A DNA stretch of 64,000 nucleotides from the NCBI RefSeq assembly GCF_041734735.1, contig NC_134898.1, positions 36,559,531 to 36,623,530 on the forward strand, read 5' to 3'. Positions 37,201-51,985 of this stretch are shown here, piece by piece. The translations under genes were made by a program, and so were the position numbers. The stretch's first letter is position 1; the number at the start of each line of letters is the position of its first letter. The stretch is from Babylonia areolata. Taxonomy: Eukaryota > Mollusca > Gastropoda > Neogastropoda > Buccinidae. Below the pieces are notes generated by a model that was not told the origin of the DNA, did no database searches, and saw nothing but the letters and a program-made list of their open reading frames with translations.

Positions 37201-37365
37201 ATCTGTTGGCCACCATCTGTTGGCTTCAGTGACCCAACCACTTGGAATTCACTGCCTGCATTCAAATGTAATCTGAAAACACTCTTTTTTCCAGTAGGAT
37301 TTCATGTAAGATATTTCAGTGAAAGTTTTTTTCATCCCTGCCATTGTGTCGCCTAACTCAGAGCA

Positions 37366-37433
<68 letters not shown>

Positions 37434-40367
37434 CTGCATGTGTGAGTGAGTGAAAGAGTGAATGAGCAAGCAAAAACAAAAGTCAACTGATTTTTTTGTT
37501 TTTTTGTTGTTTTTTCTTGAGAGTGCATTTATAGTGTGCATGTGTTCACAATTGTGTCAACACGTGTTTGTGCAATTGTGTCAGAATATGAGCAAACATA
37601 CCGAAAAAAAGACACAACAACAACAACAAAAATAAAACCAACAAAGAAAAACAAAACAAAAAAAAACACAAAAAAAATGCTCTCCTACCAATTTGTTCCA
37701 CAGGTCCTTCAGACAAAACATCGACGCTCGCTTTGTCACCAATGCCATAGTCTGACAAAAGCCAGTCATTCTGAAGAATCTTGCCAGAGAACATCAGCAA
37801 CTGCTGGTCGCTCCCCGTGCCCTCCCTTTGTTGGATCTGTCGCTTCAGGTCCTTCACAGTGGTCTCCCCTTCACAGGTCAAGGTCACAGCTCCTGATGTG
37901 GTCTTCAGGATGATGCTGATAAGGGGCTAAAAATTGACGAAGAGTTCATAACTTCCCATTCCTTTGATGCAGATGTGTACAAACAGATAAATAACAGCCA
38001 GAGCACTGTGGATAATGATGCACATGTATACCGATAGGGATATGCACTGCAACGATGGGAGAACATCGCTATAGCAAGGGAAGCATGTGGGCTTGAGAGA
38101 GAGAGACAGAGAGACAGTGAGAGAGACAGACAGACAGACAGAGAGAGACAGAGAGAGAGAGAAAGGGGAGAACAGAGATAAAGAAGCCAACAGCATAGGC
38201 ACATGACAAAATGATATCTAGAGGTACTAACAAGTACACAGCTATTGTATAGTGGTATGTCAGAGTGAAACTACTGAAGGAAAAAACAAACAACAAACAA
38301 ACCACTCTTTGCTGAAAAACAACACAGACGTAAACACTTCAGCAGTTCTTCTTTCTTCAGTTAATCTTTCCTTTAATCTATCTTTCTTTTTTTTCATGAA
38401 TGATGTGCAGAATGTTTGTAAAATTCCTTGCCAGTCCTAGTGTGGCAAAACACAGTCACCAATCATGGTTGAATTCCAGTGTACAAGAGCAGTCATCTGT
38501 ATTGTGGTGGGATGCAGTGTTCCAAGGAAAAGCAAAAAACTAATGAACTGAAGGAGTCTAATCAACCTGGAAATGACAAAACTGCTGCGTTATGCAGCAC
38601 AGGGACTTTCATTCACACACAGAAATGTGTCCATCAACATCCACTGAGGTGTACAACATATTATCATTTTATCATTATCATTACTATTACTGTTGTCGCT
38701 TAAAGTCCCACCAACCCCTCAGGGCCATATCAGGACTTCCCAACTATATAAATGTTCAACCACGTTAAACACAAAACTGTCACAAACATTAAAAAAATTA
38801 TTAAGATAGACACACAAAACACAGTTCATGACACATTATGTTAACCATTTAGCTCCACTGGGCAAATAAGATGAGGCTATGCTGAGGACGTCACCCCTTC
38901 CTGCTTAATTCATCATCCCAAGATTACACTTAAAAAATCATTAAAAAAAAGGAAAAAGAAAAACTTCAAAGCCAAACAAAAAATACATAAAAAGGCCATA
39001 CAGACAAATAACACTGCAGAATGGGCAGCTAGTTTATATCTCACTACCTCATCACCAGAGCAAAACAGCACAGCTAGTTCATCACAGACTGCGGTAAAAA
39101 GAGAAAAAAAGAGTGTCATGGCTTGCTGGTAAAAAAAGAAAGGGGAATGGACTGGGAAGGCAGAAAAAGGAGACAACAGTGAAGGAAGAAAAAAGGCAGA
39201 AACAAAGAGAACAACAGAAAAGAGGAAACTTCTAGCAGAGAAGTTCCAGAAGGCTGGGATGCTGTTTATACTGAAAGACCCCCCAGCCTCCCCATGGGGG
39301 TCGGGTGGGGGGGTGAGGGGCTGAGGGGCTGAGGGAAGCGGGGGGGTGGTGGGGGGGGTGGAGCTATAGCCACCTGTATCAATTCATGCACAGCTGTAGG
39401 TACTAATCCTTCCATTCTGCTGTGACTTCTATGCGAGCCCTTATGTCAAATGACTCGCAATGATTTCTCTGTGTGTTTTAGTTTCATCTTCTTTGTTTAA
39501 AAAAAACGATTCTTGAAAGATATGTTCTTTTGAAGAATGACTGAGTGAATGAATGGGTTTCTTCTTTTTCTTCTTCGTTCGTGGGCTGCAACTTCCACGT
39601 TGACTCGTGTGTACATGAGTGGACTTTTACATATATGATCATTTTTACCCCACCATGTAGGCAGCCACACTCCGTTTCTGGGGGTATGCATTCTGGGTAT
39701 ATTCTTGTTTCCATAACCCATCAAATGCTGACACAGATTACAGGATCTTTAATGTGTGTATTTGATCTTCTGCTTGCGTATACGGACGAAGGGGGGTTCA
39801 GGCACTAGCAGGTCTGCACATATGCTGACCTGGGAGATCGGAAAAATCTCCACCTTTTACCCACCAGGCGCTGTTACCAAGATTCGAAACCGGGACTCTC
39901 AGATTGAGAGTCCAACCCTTTAACCACTCAGCTATTGCGCCGGTCGAATGAACGGATTTGATTTATACTGGGAACGTAGAATTGTGCATGCTGTATGTCC
40001 TGATGACTGACCTCTCCGGCCGGCTTTGTCCATCCCATGTAGGGCAGAATGTCCACCTCTTCTGTCTCCACCAGCTCTTGGATGGACGGTCCCCTGTCTT
40101 TGGTCAGGTCATCGTCCTGGTCACAGCAAAGCCAGGGTGAGGCATTCGTATTCGTGTCAAGGCACACCACACCAGTGATGTCACACACACAACGACGATG
40201 TCACACAAACATTTACGTACACCACACACAAACACTGATGTCACACACACAACGACGATGTCACACAAACATTTATGTACACCACACACAAATACTGATG
40301 TCACACACAATGATGTCATACACACACAGATGTCACACACACACACGCACACACACAAACACAGATG

Positions 40368-40403
<36 letters not shown>

Positions 40404-43400
40404 CACACACACGTCACACACACACACACACACACCGTCACACATACATCAATGATGTCACACAACAATGATGTCATGCACACACAGGTACAGAAAAACA
40501 TGCAAGAAAATGCAAAACCCGTGGTGTATTGGAAGATGAGTATCATTTCCTAGACAAATGTATCAGGACACTTACGGGAAGTTTTGTTAACAGATACACA
40601 GTCTGAATTCACAAAGTCTGATGATACTTATACAGTGAGTCACTGGTGTAGTTAGGACCCCGTACAATCCTGACCAGCAAAATTCATATATCAATGTTTC
40701 AAAGAACACCTCCGTTTCTTTTTGTTTCTTTTTTCTTTTTTTTAAAAACCTTTATAGTCCTGTCTATAAACCTTTCATTTACAGTTTTCATGACAAATAA
40801 ACATGATTCTGATTCACACAACAGTGATGTCACAAACAATGATGTCACACATAACACAACACAACAATGCTGCCTCTTGCACACACACACACACACAAAA
40901 ACACACACACACACAATCACACACACACATACATACACACATACCAATGATGTCACACACAATGACATCACGCACAATGATGTCACACACAACATAACAA
41001 TGATGCCACACACACACTGATGTCATATATACAATGACATCACAAACAATGACATCATACACAACAATAACATCATATATAACAATGACATCATACACAC
41101 AACAATGATGTCACACAGAATGATGTCACACACACAACACAACAATGACAATTCTAATTATATTATCAGCATTGTTATCATTGATACTTATACAGCGTCC
41201 ACCTTTCATCAGAGACCAAACACTAAGTGCTTTGCAAACATAGTCATTTTCACAACAGGCTGCCTACCTGGGTAGAGCCGACTGACAGCTGCCTTTGGGA
41301 ACTCATCGTTTGTTTCCTTCGTCATTAAGTCAGGCTTTCAATCATACATACATATACACATGTATATTAGAGTGGTTTACTTAGCAAGCTAGCTGGAATC
41401 CCAAAGGGAGTCAACGATAGGCTTATGACCATGAAACTCCCACTGGCATCTGGCCAGAAGCACCTCACCATTGTCAGTGCCTACGCCCCAACCATGACCA
41501 ACCCGGATGAAGTAAAGGCGAAGTTCTACGAGGACCTTCACTCTGTCATTGCTGCTATCCCTAAAGCAGACAAGCTCATCATTCTTGGGGACTTCAATGC
41601 TAGAGTTGGCTCTGACTACATCTCCTGGGATGGAGTGATTGGAAAGCACGGTGTGGGCCACTGCAACCCAAATGGATTGCTTTTGCTTCAGACTTGTGCA
41701 GAGCACGAACTGCTGATAACCAACACAGTTTTCTGCCTCCCTACCCGTAACAGGACGTCATGGATGCACCCTCGCTCAAAGCACTGGCATCTCATCGATT
41801 ACGTCATCGTCAGGAAAAGGGATAGGCAAGATGTACGTGTAACAAAGACCATGTGCAGCGCCGAGTGTTGGACAGACCATCGCCTTGTAGTCTCGAAGCT
41901 GAATATTCGAATCCAGCCCAAGAGACACCCCCAAGGCCAGAAGCCTCCAAAACGGCTCAACATCGCTAAGCTGAATAACATCACCATCAAACAGTCCTTT
42001 GTGGAGCTGCTGGAAGATCGTCTGGTATCCGCCTCTCTGGACAACCAGAATGTGGAGTCTGACTGGAGGACCCTGCGTGAGCTGATCTATAGTACAGCTT
42101 CAGAGACCCTGGGACCCTTGACCAGAAAGCACAAAGACTGGTTTGATGAAAACTGTGATGAAATCAAGCAGCTTCTGGATGAGAAACGCCGTCTGCATCA
42201 AGCCTACCTGAGCAACCCAAAGTCCACATCAAAAAAGGATGCATACGATGCCATCCGCAGGACTGTTCAGCAAAAGTTACGCCAGATGCAGGATAAGTGG
42301 CTGAGTGACAAAGCTGATGAGATCCAGGGATATGCTGACAGGCACGATATGAAGAGGTTCTATGATGCCTTAAAAGAAGTCTACGGCCCCACATCCTCAG
42401 GATCATCCCCCCTCCTCAGTGCAGATGGGAATACCTTGATCACCGAGAAGGAGAAAATTCTCGAACGCTGGGCTGAGCACTTCAACAGTGTCTTAAATCG
42501 CCCTTCCTCCATAACTGATGAAGCCGTAGACCGTCTCCCACAAGTCCCCACCAACGAAGCACTGGACGATCTCCCAACACTTCTTGAGACCCAGAAAGCA
42601 ATCCGTCTGCTATCCAGTGGCAAAGCACCTGGCTCAGACTCCATACCAGCAGAGGTCTACAAGGATGGAGGCACTGTGCTGACTGAGAAGCTCCATCAGC
42701 TGTACTCACTCATGTGGAAAGAAGAGACGATCCCCCAGGATTTCAAAGATGCATCTATCATTCACTTGTACAAGCGAAAGGGGAACCGGCAAGCCTGTGA
42801 TAACCATCGGGGCATTTCCTTGCTCTCCATCGCAGGCAAGATACTTGCCAGGATCCTACTAAACCGCCTCACAGCACACCTTGACCAAGGTCATTTGCCT
42901 GAGAGCCAATGTGGATTCCGGAAAGAGCGCGGAACCACCGACATGGTGTTTGCTGCAAGGCAGCTGCAAGAGAAATGTCAGGAGCAAAATGCTGATCTGT
43001 TCTCCACCTATGTCGACCTCACTAAGGCCTTCGACACCGTGAGTAGAGAGGGACTGTGGAAGATCATGGCCAAGTACGGATGCCCTCGGAAATTTATTTC
43101 CTTGGTCAGCCAATTCCATGAAGGCATGCAGGCTCGAGTCCAGGACAATGGCGAAACATCTGCTCCTTTTGCTGTCACAAATGGTGTCAAGCAAGGCTGC
43201 GTCCTGGCTCCAACGCTGTTCAGCCTCATGTTCTCTGCAATGCTTACTGATGCCTTCAGAGATGGTGATGTTGGAATCGGCCTAAAGTACCGAACAGATT
43301 GCAAGTTGTTTAACCTCAGAAGGCTTCAAGCAAAAACGAAGGTCATGACAGACATCATCAGAGACTTTTTGTTTGCTGATGATTGTGCCCTCAACACTGG

Positions 43401-46400
43401 ATCTGAAGCTGACATGCAACTCAGCGTCGACAAGTTTGCCACTGCCAGCAGGAACTTCGGCCTTACCATCAGCACGAGGAAAACTGAAGTTCTCCATCAG
43501 CCAGCCCCAGGGAAACCCTACGTTGAGCCCAACATCACAGTCAACGGTCAGAGACTCAGTGCGGTGGAGCGGTTCACATACCTTGGCAGCACACTGTCAC
43601 GAAATGCGACCATCGACGATGAAGTGAACGTCAGGATTGCAAGAGCAAGCGCAACTTTTGGCAGACTCAGTGCAAATGTCTGGAACAGAAGAGGCATTAG
43701 TCTTGAGACCAAGCTAAAGGTCTACAGAGCAGTAGTTCTCCCCACACTACTGTACGCCTGCGAAACTTGGACAGTGTACCAACGACATGCCAAGAAGCTG
43801 AACCACTTCCACACAACATGCCTCAGGAAGCTACTGAACATCAAGTGGCAAGACAGGACCCCAGACACAGAGGTGCTCGCAAAAGCCACCCTTCCCAGCA
43901 TCTTCACCATCCTGATGCAGTCCCAGCTTCGCTGGGCTGGACACGTGGCGCGCATGCCAGACCATCGGCTGCCCAAAAGGCTCCTCTATGGCGAGCTGCA
44001 ACAAGGGAAGAGATCACACGGAGGTCAGAAGAAGCGCTTCAGAGATACTCTGAAAGTCTCTCTTAAAGCGTTTGATATCAACCCTGACTCCTGGGAGGAA
44101 TCTGCAGTGGACCGTGACAAATGGCGTGCTGCTGTGCACAAAGGTGCCAAGTTGTGCGAGGCCAACAGGACTGCAGCAGCTGTTCAGAAGAGGCAGGCCA
44201 GAAAGTCACGGGCAAACAAGCTCCCTGACAATGATATGCCTGTCTTTGTCTGCCCCAACTGTCAGCGAACATTTCGTGCGCAGATTGGACTATTCAGCCA
44301 TCTGCGCATTCACAGATAGAGTCATGAGCATCCTCCCCCCCACCCCACCACCACCCTCCCCCCATCCCCCAGCTGGATGACAACGATGGTCATCATTGAT
44401 CTCGATGGACACACCACCACCACCACATATACACATGTATATTAGAGTGGTTTACTTAGAATTTTGCCCGGGTCAACCCTCTTGTTGCTGTGGGTTCTTT
44501 AATGTGCGCAAAGCGCAAGCTGCAGTAAACAATGAATGAACCGGGAACACAAAACTGACAAGAGGGGATGCTGGCCGAAGAAAAGAAAAGAACAGGGGAG
44601 ACTGGAATGCAGGCAAGCACCAAAGAAACTGGAATGCAGACACCAAAGAAACTGGAATGCAGACAAGCACCAAAGAAACTGGGGTGAAGAGACAGACACC
44701 AAAGAAACTGGGGTGAAGAGACAGACACCAAAGAAACTGGGGTGAAGACAGACACCAAAGAAACTGGGGTGAAGAGACAAGACACCAAAGAAACTGGGGT
44801 GAAGAGACAGACACCAAAGAAACTGGGGTGAAGAGACAGACACCAAAGAAACTGGGGTGAAGAGACAGACACCAAAGAAACTGGGGTGAAGAGACAGAAA
44901 CCAAAGAAACTGGGGTGAAGAGACAGACACCAAAGAAACTGGGGTGAAGAGACAGACACCAAAGAAACCAGGGTGAAGACAGGCACCAAAGAAACTGGGG
45001 TGAAGAGACAGACACCAAAGAAACCAGGGTGAAGACAGGCACCAAAGAAACTGGGGTGAAGAGACAGACACCAAAGAAACCAGGGTGAAGAGACAGACAC
45101 CAAAGAAACTGGGGTGAAGAGACAGGCACCAAAGAAACTGGGGTGAAGAGACAGACACCAAAGAAACCGGGGTGAAGACAGACACCAAAGAAACTGGGGT
45201 GAAGAGACAGAAACCAAAGAAACTGGGGTGAAGAGACAGACACCAAAGAAACCAGGGTGAAGACAGGCACCAAAGAAACTGGGGTGAAGAGACAGACACC
45301 AAAGAAACCAGGGTGAAGACAGGCACCAAAGAAACTGGGGTGAAGAGACAGACACCAAAGAAACCAGGGTGAAGACAGGCACCAAAGAAACTGGGGTGAA
45401 GAGACAGACACCAAAGAAACCAGGGTGAAGAGACAGACACCAAAGAAACTGGGGTGAAGAGACAGACACCAAAGAAACTGGGGTGAAGACAGGCACCAAA
45501 GAAACTGGGGTGAAGAGACAGACACCAAAGAAACTGGGGTGAAGACAGACACCAAAGAAACTGGGGTGAAGAGACAGACACCAAAGAAACTGGGGTGAAG
45601 ACAGGCACCAAAGAAACTGGGGTGAAGAGACAGACACCAAAGAAACTGGGGTGAAGACAGACACCAAAGAAACTGGGGTGAAGAGACAGACACCAAAGAA
45701 ACTGGGGTGAAGACTGGCACCTAAGAAACTGGGGTGAAGAGACAGACACCAAAGAAACTGGGGTGAAGAGACAGACACCAAAGAAACTGGGGTGAAGAGA
45801 CAGACACCAAAGAAACTGGGGTGAAGACAGGCACCAAAGAAACTGGGGTGAAGAGACAGACACCAAAGAAACCAGGGTGAAGAGACAGACACCAAAGAAA
45901 CTGGGGTGAAGACTGGCACCTAAGAAACTGGGGTGAAGAGACAGACACCAAAGAAACCAGGGTGAAGACAGGCACCAAAGAAACTGGGGTGAAGAGACAG
46001 GCACCAAAGAAACCAGGGTGAAGACAGGCACCAAAGAAACTGGGGTGAAGAGACAGGCACCAAAGAAACCAGGGTGAAGACAGGCACCAAAGAAACTGGG
46101 GTGAAGAGACAGACACCAAAGAAACTGGGGTGAAGAGACAGGCACCAAAGAAACTGGGGTGAAGAGACAGACACCAAAGAAACTGGGGTGAAGACAGACA
46201 CCAAAGAAACTGGGGTGAAGAGACAGGCACCAAAGAAACTGGGGTGAAGACAGGCACCAAAGAAACCGGGGTGAAGACAGGCACCAAAGAAACTGGGGTG
46301 AAGAGACAGACACCAAAGAAACTGGGGTGAAGACAGGCACCAAAGAAACTGGGGTGAAGAGACAGACACCAAAGAAACTGGGGTGAAGACTGGCACCTAA

Positions 46401-49400
46401 GAAACTGGGGTGAAGAGACAGACACCAAAGAAACTGGGGTGAAGAGACAGACACCAAAGAAACTGGGGTGAAGACAGGCACCAAAGAAACTGGGGTGAAG
46501 AGACAGACACCAAAGAAACTGGGGTGAAGAGACAGACACCAAAGAAACCAGGGTGAAGAGACAGACACCAAAGAAACTGGGGTGAAGAGACAGGCACCAA
46601 AGAAACTGGGGTGAAGAGACAGACACCAAAGAAACTGGGGTGAAGACAGGCACCAAAGAAACTGGGGTGAAGAGACAGACACCAAAGAAACTGGGGTGAA
46701 GAGACAGGCACCAAAGAAACTGGGGTGAAGAGACAGACACCAAAGAAACCAGGGTGAAGAGACAGACACCAAAGAAACTGGGGTGAAGAGACAGACACCA
46801 AAGAAACTGGGGTGAAGAGACAGACACCAATGAAGAGACAGACACCAAAGAAACTGGGGTGAAGAGACAGACACCAAAGAAACTGGGGTGAAGAGACAGA
46901 CACCAAAGAAACCAGGGTGAAGAGACAGACACCAAAGAAACTGGGGTGAAGAGACAGACACCAAAGAAACTGGGGTGAAGAGACAGACACCAAAGAAACT
47001 GGGGTGAAGAGACAGACACCAAAGAAACTGGGGTGAAGAGACAGGCACCAAAGAAACTGGGGTGAAGACAGGACCAAAGAAACCAGGGTGAAGACAGGCA
47101 CCAAAGAAACTGGGGTGAAGAGACAGACACCAAAGAAACTGGGGTGAAGAGACAGACACCAAAGAAACTGGTGTGAAGACTGGCACCAAAGAAACTGGGG
47201 TGAAGAGACAGACACCAAAGAAACTGGGATGAAGAGACAGAAACCAAAGAAACTGGGGTGAAGAGACAGACACCAAAGAAACCAGGGTGAAGACAGGCAC
47301 CAAAGAAACTGGGGTGAAGAGACAGACACCAAAGAAACTGGGATGAAGAGACAGAAACCAAAGAAACTGGGGTGAAGAGACAGACACCAAAGAAACCAGG
47401 GTGAAGAGACAGACACCAAAGAAACTGGGGTGAAGAGACAGACACCAAAGAAACTGGGGTGAAGAGACAGACACCAATGAAGAGACAGACACCAAAGAAA
47501 CTGGGGTGAAGAGACAGACACCAAAGAAACTGGTGTGAAGACTGGCACCAAAGAAACTGGGGTGAAGAGACAGACACCAAAGAAACCAGGGTGAAGAGAC
47601 AGACACCAAAGAAACTGGGGTGAAGAGACAGACACCAAAGAAACTGGGGTGAAGACAGACACCAAAGAAACTGGGGTGAAGACTGGCACCTAAGAAACTG
47701 GGGTGAAGAGACAGACACCAAAGAAACTGGGGTGAAGAGACAGACACCAAAGAAACCAGGGTGAAGACTGGCACCAAAGAAACTGGGGTGAAGACAGGCA
47801 CCAAAGAAACCAGGGTGAAGACAGGCACCAAAGAAACTGGGGTGAAGAGACAGGCACCAAAGAAACCAGGGTGAAGACTGGCACCAAAGAAACTGGGGTG
47901 AAGAGACAGGCACCAAAGAAACTGGGGTGAAGACAGGCACCAAAGAAACCAGGGTGAAGACAGGCACCAAAGAAACCAGGGTGAAGACAGGCACCAAAGA
48001 AACCAGGGTGAAGACAGGCACCAAAGAAACTGGGGTGAAGACAGGCACCAAAGAAACCAGGGTGAAGACTGGCACCAAAGAAACTGGGGTGAAGAGACAG
48101 GCACCAAAGAAACTGGGGTGAAGACAGGCACCAAAGAAACTGGGGTGAAGACAGGCACCAAAGAAACTGGGGTGAAGAGACAGACACCAAAGAAACCAGG
48201 GTGAAGACAGGCACCAAAGAAACCAGGGTGAAGACTGGCACCAAAGAAACTGGGGTGAAGAGACAGGCACCAAAGAAACTGGGGTGAAGAGACAGACACC
48301 AAAGAAACTGGGGTGAAGACAGGCACCAAAGAAACTGGGGTGAAGACAGGCACCAAAGAAACTGGGGTGAAGAGACAGACACCAAAGAAACTGGGGTGAA
48401 GACAGGAAGACAGGCACCAAAGAAACTGGGGTGAAGACAGGCACCAAAGAAACTGGGGTGAAGAGACAGACACCAAAGAAACTGGGGTGAAGACAGGCAC
48501 CAAAGAAACTGGGGTGAAGAGACAGACACCAAAGAAACTGGGGTGAAGAGACAGACACCAAAGAAACTGGGGTGAAGACAGGCACCTAAGAAACTGGGGT
48601 GAAGACAGGCACCAAAGAAACTGGGGTGAAGAGACAGACACCAAAGAAACTGGGGTGAAGAGACAGACACCAAAGAAACTGGGGTGAAGACAGGCACCAA
48701 AGAAACTGGGGTGAAGACAGGCACCAAAGAAACTGGGGTGAAGAAACAGACACCAAAGAAACTGGGGTGAAGAGACAGACACCAAAGAAACTGGGGTGAA
48801 GAGACAGACACCAAAGAAACCAGGGTGAAGAGACAGACACCAAAGAAACTGGGGTGAAGAGACAGGCACCAAAGAAACTGGGGTGAAGACAGGCACCAAA
48901 GAAACTGGGGTGAAGAGACAGACACCAAAGAAACTGGGGTGAAGAGACAGGCACCAAAGAAACTGGGGTGAAGAGACAGACACCAAAGAAACCAGGGTGA
49001 AGAGACAGACACCAAAGAAACTGGGGTGAAGAGACAGACACCAAAGAAACTGGGGTGAAGAGACAGACACCAAAGAAACCAGGGTGAAGAGACAGACACC
49101 AAAGAAACTGGGGTGAAGAGACAGACACCAAAGAAACTGGGGTGAAGACAGACACCAAAGAAACTGGGGTGAAGACTGGCACCAAAGAAACTGGGGTGAA
49201 GAGACAGGCACCAAAGAAACCAGGGTGAAGACAGGCACCAAAGAAACTGGGGTGAAGAGCAGACACCAAAGAAACTGGGGTGAAGAGACAGGCACCAAAG
49301 AAACTGGGGTGAAGACAGGACCAAAGAAACTGGGGTGAAGAGACAGACAGCAAAGAAGCTGGGGTGAAGAGACAGACACCAAAGAAACTGGGGTGAAGAG

Positions 49401-51939
49401 ACAGGCACCAAAGAAACTGGGGTGAAGACAGAAACCAAAGAAACTGGGGTGAAGAGACAGAAACCAAAGAAACTGGGGTGAAGACAGGCACCTAAGAAAC
49501 TGGGGTGAAGAGACAGACACCAAAGAAACTGGAGTGAAGAGACAGACAACAAAGAAACTGGGGTGAAGAGACAGACACCAAAGAAACTGGGGTGAAGAGA
49601 CAGACACCAAAGAAACCAAGGTGAAGAGACAGACACCAAAGAAACTGGGGTGAAGAGACAGGCACCAAAGAAACTGGGGTGAAGAGACAGGCACCAAAGA
49701 AACTGGGGTGAAGAGACAGACACCAAAGAAACCAGGGTGAAGAGACAGACACCAAAGAAACTGGGGTGAAGAGACAGACACCAAAGAAACTGGGGTGAAG
49801 AGACAGACACCAATGAAGAGACAGACACCAAAGAAACTGGGGTGAAGAGACAGACACCAAAGAAACTGGGGTGAAGAGACAGACACCAAAGAAACCAGGG
49901 TGAAGAGACAGACACCAAAGAAACTGGGGTGAAGAGACAGACACCAAAGAAACTGGGGTGAAGAGACAGACACCAAAGAAACTGGGGTGAAGGCAACTGT
50001 TTGGAAGCAAGAGAATCTCAACATGCCGGATATAATCCCACTCTCACCAGAGAGTACAGTTTTCTCCCCCTACACTAAACCTTGAGTGGTGGTCTGGATG
50101 CTAGTCATTCAGATGAAATGATAAACCCAAGTCCTGTGTGTAGCATGCTACCGCACGTAGAATATCCCACAGCAACAAAAGGGCTGTCCCTGGCAAAATT
50201 CTGTAGAAAAGTCCACTGAGATATTCAAAGAAATACACAGGAAAAAAAAAAGAAGAAAGAACATGCTCTCCCCTGAGAGAACAGCCTGAATTTCATGTAG
50301 AGAAATCTGTTGTGACAAAAACACAATACAATACAATGCAATAAAATACAATACATTGCGATATGATACGATAAAATACAGTACAATACAATACAAATGC
50401 AATACAACACAGCATAAAACAATGCAATATGATACAATACAATACAACAGAACACAAAACAACAAAACACAGTTTCAGTAGCTCAAGGAGGCGTCACTGC
50501 GTTCAGACAAATCCATATACACTACACCACATCTGCCAAGCAGATGCCTGACCAGCAGCGTAACCCAACGCACTTAGTCAGGCCTTGAGAAAAAAAAGTA
50601 AATAAATAATAGATAAATACATAAAGAAGAACTACTACTAATAATAATAATATGTATAAGGCACAAAAACTTGATGAAGTCAACTATAAGCATACAAATA
50701 AATAAATAAATAAAATTAAAAAAAATAAAAATAAATATTAATAATTTAAATAAATAAAAATAATAATAATAACAATAATAATAAAAATAAAAAATAAATA
50801 AATAAATAAACAAATAAATAAAATATACACAAAACAATACAATACAATGCAATACAATACAAAGCAAAATACAAGTCTTTGTACCTTGTCTCTTTTCTCA
50901 ACGGCAACAAAGGAAGTGAACTGGGTGACGATGGAATATTCTTTGCTCAACTCGATCACATTTTGCTTCTCATTCATTCTGGCAACCTGTGCACCCAGTA
51001 AAAGACAATGACAGACACTTGTATAATAACATATGTTCTAACAGACGCATATCCACAAAGACACATGCCCACGTATCTAAAAGTTATAGCAGTATTTCTT
51101 CTGTCTTAGTGACCTCACACCCCCGTCAGTGAATGGTCTTTTCACATGTATGACAGTTTACCAGCTGCTGTGGCGAAGTGGTTAGCTTCACGGACTGACG
51201 GCTGGGAGGATGTGGGTTCAAATCCCAGCGGAGGTGGGTTTTTCAGCCCATGGCCACCTCCTACCCAGAGTTGAGTGTGCTGTGGGCTTAAATGGGGAGC
51301 CTGGGACCACACAGTCGAGTGTCATCCACTTCAAGAATGTGTCTTTGGGTGTGCAGCCCTAATTACCTGACCAACGCTGCAAGGGTCTGTATCTCTCGGG
51401 CCTGGTTAACACCAGGATATTATTATGACAGGAAGCGTAGAGTACAGCCTTGTCATGCAGTCCCAAACAAAAATGGACCTCCATAGCAACATCATCATTG
51501 TCATCGTCATCATCCTCCTCCTTCATCATCATCAATATGAACAAAACAGTCTCAAAGTCTGTAGCCTTTCATGCCCTGCTCTCATGGTGACCTCAGTTTC
51601 AATACCCCTCCACTTCCGTACTTGGGGTAAGTCCTGTCAATGTCTTCAGTGTCAGCAGATTCATGGGGGGCTGTTGTTTGAGGGAGGTGGTGATGGCCTC
51701 CACTCTGGGAGGGACGCTCACTCAGTCTGGCTCCGTGACTAAGCCATTATTGTTGTTAATAGGAGATTCCCTGTGGACTGCCGATGCTGGAACTATGATG
51801 GACAAACCAGGGTGTGGCCGTGTATGGAGGAATCTAAATGAGCGGCATGGGAGTAATGCCACTGAAACGGTGCAGATGATGGGGCAGCAAAAAAAAAACC
51901 CCAAAAAACAACAACAAAAAACTTTGTTATGTTCAGGTT

Positions 51940-51985
<46 letters not shown>

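Noticed and set aside
44499-50024. Minus-strand open frame of about 1840 codons rich in Leu, Phe, Ser and Cys
   Set aside because: It is the translation of a 27/29-bp minisatellite; all three frames are open and the segment lies inside an intron of gene 2.
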